Shown here one piece after another: positions 1 through 7,472 of a stretch of DNA of 32,400 bases. The DNA comes from Kiloniella laminariae (lineage in GTDB: Bacteria; Pseudomonadota; Alphaproteobacteria; Kiloniellales; Kiloniellaceae). The position numbers and the translations under genes are program-made. How positions within the stretch are numbered: the stretch's first letter is position 1; every line of letters begins with the position of its first letter. The notes below the pieces were generated by a model. It saw nothing but the letters and a program-made list of their open reading frames with translations. It did not search any database and had not been told where the DNA came from. Where the stretch lies: positions 1 through 32,400 of the forward strand of contig NZ_JAPWGY010000016.1 of assembly GCF_027214005.1 (NCBI RefSeq), given 5' to 3'.

Positions 1-3000
1 GCAACAGTCTCCATTTCCGGTGGCTTCGTTGCCGGAGAGGATGTCTTGTCCTGGGCCAGCTCTGCCCTACCCGGTGGCGTGGCTGCTGTCTATGACCCGA
101 CAACAGGTGTGCTTACCTTTACCGGTGTCGCCAGCCTGGCACAGTATCAGGCACTACTCGGCAGTGTCGGATACTGCAACAGCTCCATTACCCCCGATCA
201 GGGACAACGCAGTGTCTCCTTCCAGATCACTGATGATCACGGCGCAACCAGTAATGAAATCATCAAACTGGTTAATGTATATGATCACTCCGTAACTCCC
301 AGCAGCAATCTGGCTCCTGTAATAGATAGTGCTGACACAACGGGTTCAGCTATTGAAATCGCTGACGGCGCGATTGGTGAGAATGTAGCCACACATACTG
401 CTTCTGGCTCCATTGTGTTTAACGATGCAAACACAATGGATAGCCACAGCATCAGCTTTGCCCCAGTTTCAGCAGGTTATCTCGGCAGCTTTATGCCTGT
501 ACTTGATCAGGCCAGCAAAACCATCACTTGGGACTTTTCGGTGGCGGACGCTGCAATCGATTATCTCGCAGCAGGAGAAACCCTGACGCAGAGCTATACT
601 GTCACCATAAACGATGGTAACGGCGGTATTGTCAACCAAGACATAACCATCACCATCGCTGGCACAAATGATGCCCCTGTGATTACAGATAACAACAAAT
701 CAAACAATAGTGGAGAGAATGAAGTACAGGTAAACAGCTATACAGCTGGTGAACAATATGCACCTTCTATTGCAGGCCTTCCAGATGGAGGCTGGATTAT
801 CGTGTGGGAAAGCCAGGGTCAAAATGGCTCCAGCTATGGCGTCCATGGTCAGGCTTACAACGCTGAGGGCTCCCCGCAAGGGCAAGAGTTTCAGATACAT
901 AGTATTTCTCCTGATACTTGGACAGCGCCAGTTGTAGCAGGCCTCAGTAGCGGTGGTTGGGTCGTCACCTGGCACAGCTATGGTCAGGATGGAAATAATC
1001 TTGGCGTCTCGGCCCAGATTTACAACGCGGATGGCTCACCTCAAGGCAGCCAGTTCCAGGTTAACAGCTATGCTGCTTACTGGCAGGGCAACGTTGCAAT
1101 CACGGATCTGAACGACGGCGGATGGGTGATTACATGGAACAGTTATGCCCAGGATGGTTCAAGTAACGCCATCATTGGTCAAGCCTATAACGCTGATGGA
1201 AGCAAACAAGGAACTGAATTCCAGATCAATAGCTACATTTCTGGAGATCAAATTTACCCTTCTGTTTCATCTTTGAGTGATGGTGGCTGGGTTGTTACCT
1301 GGCAGAGTAATGGCCAGGATGGTTCCAACTGGGGAATTTATGGTCAAGCCTACAATGGTGATGGTTCCCTGAAAGGAACAGAGTTCCAGGTCAACAGTTA
1401 TACCGCGAGCGCACAACACAACTCCTCTGTAACCGGACTTTCCGATGGTGGTTGGGTTGTTACTTGGGATAGTGAAGGGCAGGATGGGGCCAACTCTGGA
1501 ATCTTTGGGCAAACCTACAATGCCGATGGGACCACGCAAGGTTCCGAGTTTCAGGTTAACAGTTACTCAGAAAGTGTACAGGATGGCTCTTCGGTCACAG
1601 CGCTAAATAACGGCGGTTGGGTTGTCGCTTGGGAAAGTTATGCCCAAGACGGTGCTCTATGGGGTCTTTTTGCCCGTATTTATGATGCCAATGGAACTCC
1701 ACAAGGAATAGAGTTTCAGATCAATCGCTATACACCAGATAATCAGTACGCTCCTTCAGTCTCTGCGCTGACAGATGGAGGTTTTGTTGTCGCCTGGCAG
1801 AGTAATGGTCAGGATGGTTCTGGTAATGGTATTTTCTCCCAGTCTTATAATGCTGATGGCTCAGTCAGAATTCCCAATATCTACACCGAAGGCGGCTCGG
1901 CTCTCCAGCTCTTTACTGACATCGATATTTCAGACGTCGATACAGCCGATGATGTGGTTTCAGCGACGCTGACGGTGACGGATTTTGTCGCTGGCGATCA
2001 GCTTGATTTGAACGCAGGTTATAATTTGCCTGCTGGTATTACTTTCAATTACAACGGTGTCACTGGTGTCTTGACTTTGTCTGGAGCGGCAAGCGCAGCA
2101 GATTATGAGGCTGTAATTGAACACATCACTTACAACTCAACATCCGATTACCCTGATGTACAGGTCGCTCGCACCATTGAACTCACCGTTAATGACGGAT
2201 CAGACAACAGCAATGTGATTGCTAAAACCATCAATATTGTCGGTGTTAATGATGCGCCAATTGTTACAGGTGGCGTAATCACTGGCACTGTTACCGAGAT
2301 CACAGATGGCCTGGTCGATGAGAATGTCATCACACACACAACTTCTGGCTCAATTGTCTTTGCTGATCCTGAGACGGTAGATACTCACAGCATCAGTTTC
2401 ACTTCTGCTGCAGCAGGTTATCTTGGCAGCTTTACACCTGTACTTGATCAGGCCAGTAAAACCGTCACTTGGGATTTCTCTGTAAACGACGCTGCTCTCG
2501 ATTATCTGGCGGCAGGAGAAACCCTGACCCAGAGCTATACTGTCACCATAAACGATGGTAACGGCGGTGCCGTTGATCAAGACGTTACCATCATCATCAC
2601 AGGTACAAACGATGCCCCTGTAATTACCGATAATAGTATTTATGATACCCAGGTTAACACTCATGTAATCGGAAATCAGTACATTACCTCGGTCGCTTCC
2701 CTGGCAGATGCCGGTTGGGTTATCAGTTGGACAAGTAAAGATCAGGATGGATCCAGTCACGGCATTTACGGCCAGGCGTATAATCCAGACGGAACAAAAC
2801 AAGGATCTGAATTCCAGATCAACAGCTTTACCAATGGCGACCAACTGCGCTCTTCCATTACAGGTCTCCCTGACGGAGGATGGGTCGTTACCTGGGACAG
2901 TTTCAATCAGGATGGTGATAGTGGAGGCATATATGGGCAGGCCTTCAACTCTGATGGAACTTCCCGTGGAACAGAATTTCGGGTCAATAGCCATACATCA

Positions 3001-6000
3001 AGTTATCAACTCTTTTCCTCCGTTACAGATCTGGCTGATGGAGGATGGCTGGTATCCTGGAACAGCTACTCCCAGGATGGCTCTGATCTCGGTGTGTATG
3101 GACAGGCCTATAACCCGGACGGAAGCAAGCAAGGGTCAGAATTCAGGGTGAATACAACCACCGCAAACGGACAACTCTATCCTTCAGCTACAGGCCTGGA
3201 TGATGGAGGTTGGATAATCACCTGGAGCAGCCAGCTACAAGATGGATCTCTAAGTGGTATTTATGCTCAGGTTTATAATGCGGATGGCAGTGTCAGAGGT
3301 TCTGAATTCCAGATAAACAGCCACACATTGAATGATCAACTCCAGCCTGCTGTCTCCGGTCTAGAGGATGGAGGGTGGATCATTACCTGGGAGAGCAATC
3401 TCCAGGATCTGTCAGGTAATGGTGTTTTTTCTCAAGCATATAATCTTGATGGAACAAAACAGGGTAACGAGGTTTTGGTCAATAGTTCGACTGTTGGAGA
3501 TCAGTCACAACCTTCTGTTGCGGGCCTAACCGACGGGAGCTGGGTTATTACCTGGAGAAGCAATGGCCAAGACGGGGATGGTTGGGGTGTCTATGGTCAG
3601 GTCTATAATTCTGATGGTACCAAAAGGGGGGTAGAGTTCCAGATAAATGACTATGTCTCAGGCAACCAATCTGGTGCTGTGGTAACTTCGCTGTCTGATG
3701 GTGGATTTGTTATCACCTGGGACAGTGAGAAATTAGATGGCTCCGGCTGGGGCGTTTTCAGCAAGGTTTACAATGCTGATGGAACTGTTCGTTCAAGCTA
3801 CACCGAAGGCGGCTCGGCTCTCCAGCTCTTTACTGACATTGCTATTTCAGATGTCGATACAGCCGATGATGTGGTTTCAGCGACGCTGACGGTGACGGAT
3901 TTTGTCGCTGGCGATCAGCTTGATTTGAACGCAGGTTATAATTTGCCTGCTGGTATTACTTTCAATTACAACGGTGTCACTGGTGTCCTGACCTTGTCCG
4001 GAGCGGCAAGCGCAGCTGATTATGAGGCTGTAATTGAACACATCACTTACAGCTCAACATCCGATTACCCTGATGTTCAAACGACGCGCACACTCGAGCT
4101 GACAGTTAATGACGGAACCGACAACAGTAATGTCATCTCCAAAACCATCAATATTGTCGGTGTTAATGATGCGCCTGTTCTTTCCTATGAAGAAAATTTT
4201 GAAAACCGAGCCAATACCACAACCACGGGCGTACAGGATTTTAGTAGTGTAGCAGGACTCTCTGATGGAGGGTGGGTAATTACCTGGCAAAGCGATGGTC
4301 AAGACGGATCTAGCTACGGTATCTTCGGTCAGGCCTATGCTGCAAATGGAGCGAAAATCGGTGCTGAGTTCCAAGTCAATAGTTATACAGCTGGCGTGCA
4401 AGGGCATCCAGAAGTCACATCTTTAACCAATGGCGGTTGGGTTGTTGTCTGGCACAGTGAAGGGCAGGACGGATCAAACTATGGTGTTTATGGTCAAGCC
4501 TATAATGCAGATGGCACCCCACAAGGCACAGAATTCCGAAGTAATACTTATACATCCAGCTATCAGACTGACCCCTCCGTAAGCGGTCTCCCAGATGGTG
4601 GTTGGATTATAACCTGGAATAGCTGGGGACAAGATGGGTCTGAACACGGCGTATATGGTCAAATTTATAATGCTGATGGATCATCACGTGGGAATGAGTT
4701 TAAGGTCAGCACACACACTTCAGGTCTTCAATGGTACTCAGCTGTAGAGACTGTTGAAGATGGTGGCTGGGTTGTTAGCTGGAGAAGCTATAACCAAGAT
4801 GGGTCGGATTATGGTGTTTATAGCCAAGCTTTTAATGCGGACGGCAGTAAACAGGGATCTGAATTCAGGGTAAATAGTTACACCGCAGGAGCTCAATTTA
4901 ATTCAAAATTGACCGGGCTTTCAGACGGGGGTTGGTTAACCACGTGGCAGAGTAATGCCCAAGAAGGGAGTAGCTGGAATATTTATCAACAGCGTTATGA
5001 TGCCTCAGGTACAGCTGTGGGCGAGGAAACTCGAATTAATTCAAGCTCTACCGGAACACAACTAAATGCAGACGTTACTTCATTAGATGATGGTGGCTGG
5101 GTTGTTGTTTGGCAAGGCGAGGGCCCTACTGGTGATGGGCATGATATCTATGTTCAAATCTTTAATGCCGATGGATCACGTCGTGGTACAGAAACCCAAG
5201 TAAACGACTATATTTTATCCACGCAAGGTTCACCTTCCATTGATAGCCTATCCAACGGCGGTTGGATTATTTCCTGGAAAAGCTATGAACAGGATGGTTC
5301 TCATTATGGGGTCTATTACAAAACCTTTAATGCTGACGGCACGACTTATTCCAATTATATTGAGGGGGGAGATACTCTCAGCCTATTTGAGAACGTTACG
5401 ATTATAGATAATGATGCCTCTGATGATATCGGTTCGATCACGGCCACAATAACTGATTTTGTTGCTGGCGATCAGCTGGCATTGACTACTGGATATAGTC
5501 TGCCCACTGGGGTGATCTTGACTTATGACAATATCACAGGTGTTTTGGTTATCTCGGGCTCTGCAAGTTGGGCAGACTATACCACCATCATTGAAAATAT
5601 AACTTACAGGTCTACTTCCGATTTTCCTGATGTTCAGTCGACAAGAAATATTGAGCTCGTTGTGAATGATGGGGCCGACGACAGTAATATCATCTCCAAA
5701 ATCATCAATATTATTGGTACCGATGAAATCATCACGGGTGATGATGATGCCAATACCTTGACAGCGACATCAGATGGTGGAGCATCACTTTCTGGCTTGC
5801 TTGGTGATGATATCCTCTATGGTGCTGCCGGGGATGACATCCTCCTTGGCGGCGGTGGGAATGATACGCTATCCGGCAATGCTGGGGCCGACCTGCTCAC
5901 AGGGGGAACTGGGGCTGATAATTTTATATTCAACGATATATCTTCCCTCGACCAAGTGACTGACTTTAGCCTTTCCGATGGCGATGTTCTCAACATTGCA

Positions 6001-6204
6001 GATCTGATCGACTTCAGCGATACCAACGGAGACATAATCAGCAATTACCTTTCAGTCACCAGTAACGGTGATACAGCAACACTCAGTATCTCCAATGACG
6101 GTGGAGTAAATTTCGCAGCCGTTGCCACCTTGGATAATATCTCTACTGGAGACACCCTCAGAATTATTCTCGACGAAAGTGAACAGAATATTCTTGTCAT
6201 CTAG
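1..6204 (+). CDS. Giant RTX-type repeat adhesin secreted by type I secretion, 5'-truncated by the window edge
   Basis: The frame is open from base 1, so the true start lies upstream; 2067 codons are visible. Order by visible residue: end of a cadherin-like/tandem-95 type domain (1-95); VCBS-like domain (about 102-225, ends NDAPVI); seven 55-residue repeats (241-623); cadherin-like domain (624-757); second VCBS-like domain; seven repeats (882-1264); cadherin-like domain; seven repeats (1401-1783); cadherin-like domain; RTX nonapeptides such as GDDILYGAAGDD and GGNDTLSGNAGAD (about 1930-1978); and a C-terminal region (VTDFSLSDGDVLNI) typical of type I secretion signals of large Vibrio/Pseudomonas-type adhesins. 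RTX repeats bind calcium outside the cell, and such proteins usually serve attachment or biofilm. No ABC exporter, membrane fusion protein or TolC gene is in the window. Family assignment is firm; the adhesive role is inferred. Confidence 0.9.
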   Translation, partial: ATVSISGGFVAGEDVLSWASSALPGGVAAVYDPTTGVLTFTGVASLAQYQALLGSVGYCNSSITPDQGQRSVSFQITDDHGATSNEIIKLVNVYDHSVTPSSNLAPVIDSADTTGSAIEIADGAIGENVATHTASGSIVFNDANTMDSHSISFAPVSAGYLGSFMPVLDQASKTITWDFSVADAAIDYLAAGETLTQSYTVTINDGNGGIVNQDITITIAGTNDAPVITDNNKSNNSGENEVQVNSYTAGEQYAPSIAGLPDGGWIIVWESQGQNGSSYGVHGQAYNAEGSPQGQEFQIHSISPDTWTAPVVAGLSSGGWVVTWHSYGQDGNNLGVSAQIYNADGSPQGSQFQVNSYAAYWQGNVAITDLNDGGWVITWNSYAQDGSSNAIIGQAYNADGSKQGTEFQINSYISGDQIYPSVSSLSDGGWVVTWQSNGQDGSNWGIYGQAYNGDGSLKGTEFQVNSYTASAQHNSSVTGLSDGGWVVTWDSEGQDGANSGIFGQTYNADGTTQGSEFQVNSYSESVQDGSSVTALNNGGWVVAWESYAQDGALWGLFARIYDANGTPQGIEFQINRYTPDNQYAPSVSALTDGGFVVAWQSNGQDGSGNGIFSQSYNADGSVRIPNIYTEGGSALQLFTDIDISDVDTADDVVSATLTVTDFVAGDQLDLNAGYNLPAGITFNYNGVTGVLTLSGAASAADYEAVIEHITYNSTSDYPDVQVARTIELTVNDGSDNSNVIAKTINIVGVNDAPIVTGGVITGTVTEITDGLVDENVITHTTSGSIVFADPETVDTHSISFTSAAAGYLGSFTPVLDQASKTVTWDFSVNDAALDYLAAGETLTQSYTVTINDGNGGAVDQDVTIIITGTNDAPVITDNSIYDTQVNTHVIGNQYITSVASLADAGWVISWTSKDQDGSSHGIYGQAYNPDGTKQGSEFQINSFTNGDQLRSSITGLPDGGWVVTWDSFNQDGDSGGIYGQAFNSDGTSRGTEFRVNSHTSSYQLFSSVTDLADGGWLVSWNSYSQDGSDLGVYGQAYNPDGSKQGSEFRVNTTTANGQLYPSATGLDDGGWIITWSSQLQDGSLSGIYAQVYNADGSVRGSEFQINSHTLNDQLQPAVSGLEDGGWIITWESNLQDLSGNGVFSQAYNLDGTKQGNEVLVNSSTVGDQSQPSVAGLTDGSWVITWRSNGQDGDGWGVYGQVYNSDGTKRGVEFQINDYVSGNQSGAVVTSLSDGGFVITWDSEKLDGSGWGVFSKVYNADGTVRSSYTEGGSALQLFTDIAISDVDTADDVVSATLTVTDFVAGDQLDLNAGYNLPAGITFNYNGVTGVLTLSGAASAADYEAVIEHITYSSTSDYPDVQTTRTLELTVNDGTDNSNVISKTINIVGVNDAPVLSYEENFENRANTTTTGVQDFSSVAGLSDGGWVITWQSDGQDGSSYGIFGQAYAANGAKIGAEFQVNSYTAGVQGHPEVTSLTNGGWVVVWHSEGQDGSNYGVYGQAYNADGTPQGTEFRSNTYTSSYQTDPSVSGLPDGGWIITWNSWGQDGSEHGVYGQIYNADGSSRGNEFKVSTHTSGLQWYSAVETVEDGGWVVSWRSYNQDGSDYGVYSQAFNADGSKQGSEFRVNSYTAGAQFNSKLTGLSDGGWLTTWQSNAQEGSSWNIYQQRYDASGTAVGEETRINSSSTGTQLNADVTSLDDGGWVVVWQGEGPTGDGHDIYVQIFNADGSRRGTETQVNDYILSTQGSPSIDSLSNGGWIISWKSYEQDGSHYGVYYKTFNADGTTYSNYIEGGDTLSLFENVTIIDNDASDDIGSITATITDFVAGDQLALTTGYSLPTGVILTYDNITGVLVISGSASWADYTTIIENITYRSTSDFPDVQSTRNIELVVNDGADDSNIISKIINIIGTDEIITGDDDANTLTATSDGGASLSGLLGDDILYGAAGDDILLGGGGNDTLSGNAGADLLTGGTGADNFIFNDISSLDQVTDFSLSDGDVLNIADLIDFSDTNGDIISNYLSVTSNGDTATLSISNDGGVNFAAVATLDNISTGDTLRIILDESEQNILVI
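721..1869 (+). repeat. Adhesin repeat block 1: seven 55-residue repeats, likely a seven-bladed beta-propeller
   Basis: The GGW/GGF core codons start at 787, 952, 1117, 1282, 1447, 1612 and 1777, each exactly 165 bp apart. The unit reads roughly LSDGGWVVTWQSNGQDG, GIYGQAYNADG, EFQVNSYTAG. The last unit stops after NADGSVR and lacks the EFQVNSYT strand, while an extra one (EVQVNSYTAGEQ) precedes the first core. This permuted closure is what a circular beta-propeller shows. Confidence 0.85.
1881..2160 (+). repeat. Near-identical 280-bp intragenic duplication, copy 1
   Basis: This segment codes for the cadherin-like domain after block 1 (TEGGSALQLFTDI onward). It matches 3798-4077 with about nine mismatches by my count, far closer than the propeller repeats match each other. 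A shared 35-bp stretch recurs further on (2224-2258 and 4141-4175). This points to recent duplication or gene conversion. Confidence 0.85.
2644..3792 (+). repeat. Adhesin repeat block 2: seven 55-residue repeats
   Basis: Core codons start at 2710 (AGW), 2875, 3040, 3205, 3370, 3535 (GSW) and 3700 (GGF), all 165 bp apart without any indel. The block is 1149 bp, the same length as blocks 1 and 3. It opens with DTQVNTHVIGNQ, which supplies the strand missing from the last unit. Confidence 0.85.
3798..4077 (+). repeat. Near-identical 280-bp intragenic duplication, copy 2
   Basis: Second copy of 1881-2160, offset by 1917 bp and in the same reading frame. The equivalent domain after block 3 (from about 5350) is clearly more diverged, so homogenisation affected only the first two copies. 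Confidence 0.85.
4201..5349 (+). repeat. Adhesin repeat block 3: seven 55-residue repeats
   Basis: Core codons start at 4267, 4432, 4597, 4762, 4927, 5092 and 5257, again 165 bp apart. Units 5 and 6 are the most diverged (EGSSWNIYQQRYDASG; GPTGDGHDIYVQIFNADG). Unlike the gap between blocks 1 and 2, the gap between blocks 2 and 3 has a cadherin-like domain only and no VCBS-like domain. Confidence 0.85.
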
Positions 6205-6219
6205 GGTCGATATAAAATG

Positions 6220-6250
6220 ACACCGCCTGAAATTCAATTTCAGGCGGTGT
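6220..6250 (+). terminator. Inverted repeat downstream of the adhesin gene, probable terminator
   Basis: Perfect 15-bp arms (ACACCGCCTGAAATT and its complement) around a single central C, starting 15 bp after the adhesin stop. No T-tract follows on the plus strand (gacaagaaaaaa instead), so it may stabilise the mRNA 3' end or terminate inefficiently. The rest of the 184-bp gap to the next gene shows nothing I can identify. Confidence 0.55.
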
Positions 6251-6388
6251 GACAAGAAAAAACCAGAGGCCGACCGCGGGTGTGCAATTTGAACATGATA
6301 CCTGTTGAACCCCTTTCGCCTGGCGACCAGAGTTATAGCTGTTGATGAACACGACAGAACTTTATGACCAATTCGAATGGAGGAATGA

Positions 6389-7099
6389 GTGTCCAACGCA
6401 TCCTTAATTCCTGTTCGAAAAGATTTTGTTTTTGACCAGACATGCCATGCTTGTCCACGCAAGTTAACATCCAATGTGGCTGTTATTTTGCAAGACGAGC
6501 TCGGGCAAGATTTTCCATATGGGCCTGTATGCGCAAAGAATGCTCTTGATCATGAGGGGCAACGTTTACTTAAACAGATTCCGGATTTCACAAAGGCGGC
6601 TCCCGGTCAGGAAAACGAGCCGGGGGCCGGTCGTGGGAGCACAGACACCAGATATGGCGGAAGTAGCGGTTTGGGCAACACTGATCGGCAATTCCGTCGT
6701 GCGGTCACCTATCTCCTTCTTCGACAGCGCAAGCTCGCTCATATTCCTGCGGCAAACTACAAACGTTTTTCTGCCTACGCCGATATATTTGATCAGACGA
6801 ATTCCTTGCCAGAAGACAGCATCGCTCACCTAATCAACGTTGAACGTAAGAGCGGGGGAACAAAATTTGGTTTTGATAGCCTGCAAGCTGTTTACGGTTA
6901 TGATTGTTGCATCAACCGTACTTTCTTGTCCTTACCAGCGGAGAAACAGGACTGGCTAAAAGACGTCCAGACTTCACTTCGAAAGCGTTTGTACCTAACT
7001 GAAGCCCAAGCGAAGGGAGTCGAGAATTGGTTCAAATATATTCCAGGTCATCAGCCCCTAAGCCCCAAGGGATTTCAATGGGCTTGGAAGCAGAAATAG
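6389..7099 (+). CDS. Uncharacterised 236-residue protein with Cys-rich N-terminus
   Basis: I do not recognise this protein. The GTG start is fixed because an in-frame TGA ends at 6388, and a GGAGGA ribosome site lies at 6379-6384. Visible features: Cys19-x2-Cys22 (TCHACPRKL) with a further Cys48 (YGPVC), which could be part of a small metal-binding finger; a Gly-rich hydrophilic linker at about 70-100; a basic, probably helical middle part (RRAVTYLLLRQRKLAHIP); and a C-terminal LYLTEAQAKGVENWF segment. No signal peptide or membrane segment is seen, so it is probably cytoplasmic. It stands alone between two terminator-like hairpins, so it is probably transcribed by itself. DNA or RNA binding is possible but only a guess. 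Confidence 0.7.
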   Translation: MSNASLIPVRKDFVFDQTCHACPRKLTSNVAVILQDELGQDFPYGPVCAKNALDHEGQRLLKQIPDFTKAAPGQENEPGAGRGSTDTRYGGSSGLGNTDRQFRRAVTYLLLRQRKLAHIPAANYKRFSAYADIFDQTNSLPEDSIAHLINVERKSGGTKFGFDSLQAVYGYDCCINRTFLSLPAEKQDWLKDVQTSLRKRLYLTEAQAKGVENWFKYIPGHQPLSPKGFQWAWKQK

Positions 7100-7164
7100 C
7101 AGCTTGTGCCCTGTTATTTGCTCCCGTATTGATCCCTAATTCTTCGAGTTGACCATTCAGTCAT

Positions 7165-7230
7165 GCCCCCCATCCAACAAAAACCCCCTTAGTCAGGAAT
7201 GACTAAGGGGGTTTTTGTTGGATGGGGGGC
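7165..7230. terminator. Perfect 30-bp inverted repeat with an intrinsic terminator core
   Basis: The arms 7165-7194 and 7201-7230 are exact reverse complements around the loop AGGAAT. The inner stem (CCCCCTTAGTC/GACTAAGGGGG) is flanked by A5 on the left and T5 on the right, so it can terminate on either strand. The pairing continues past the U-tract for another 14 bp (GTTGGATGGGGGGC), which is unusual for a simple terminator. The remaining bases to 7472 are AT-rich and hold the promoter of the next gene by default; no clear hexamers or riboswitch were recognised. Confidence 0.8.
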
Positions 7231-7472
7231 ACGCGTGCGCCGAAGAATTTCATTCGTTTATCGACATTAAAAATTCTTTCTATACATAAAATGGACGAAA
7301 TTCTGATCCTAATGAGATAATCTACAAAGCGTACCCCCCTTTGAAACAAGCACTCCTTTAAAAAACTTGGGGGACGGCAAAATTTTATTCGTTTGCTGTA
7401 CCCCTTCGTCTACCAGATCATCTTTGGGATAATCTGAATAGTGTTTTAGGTAGTAGGCAGGGTGTTATCTTC

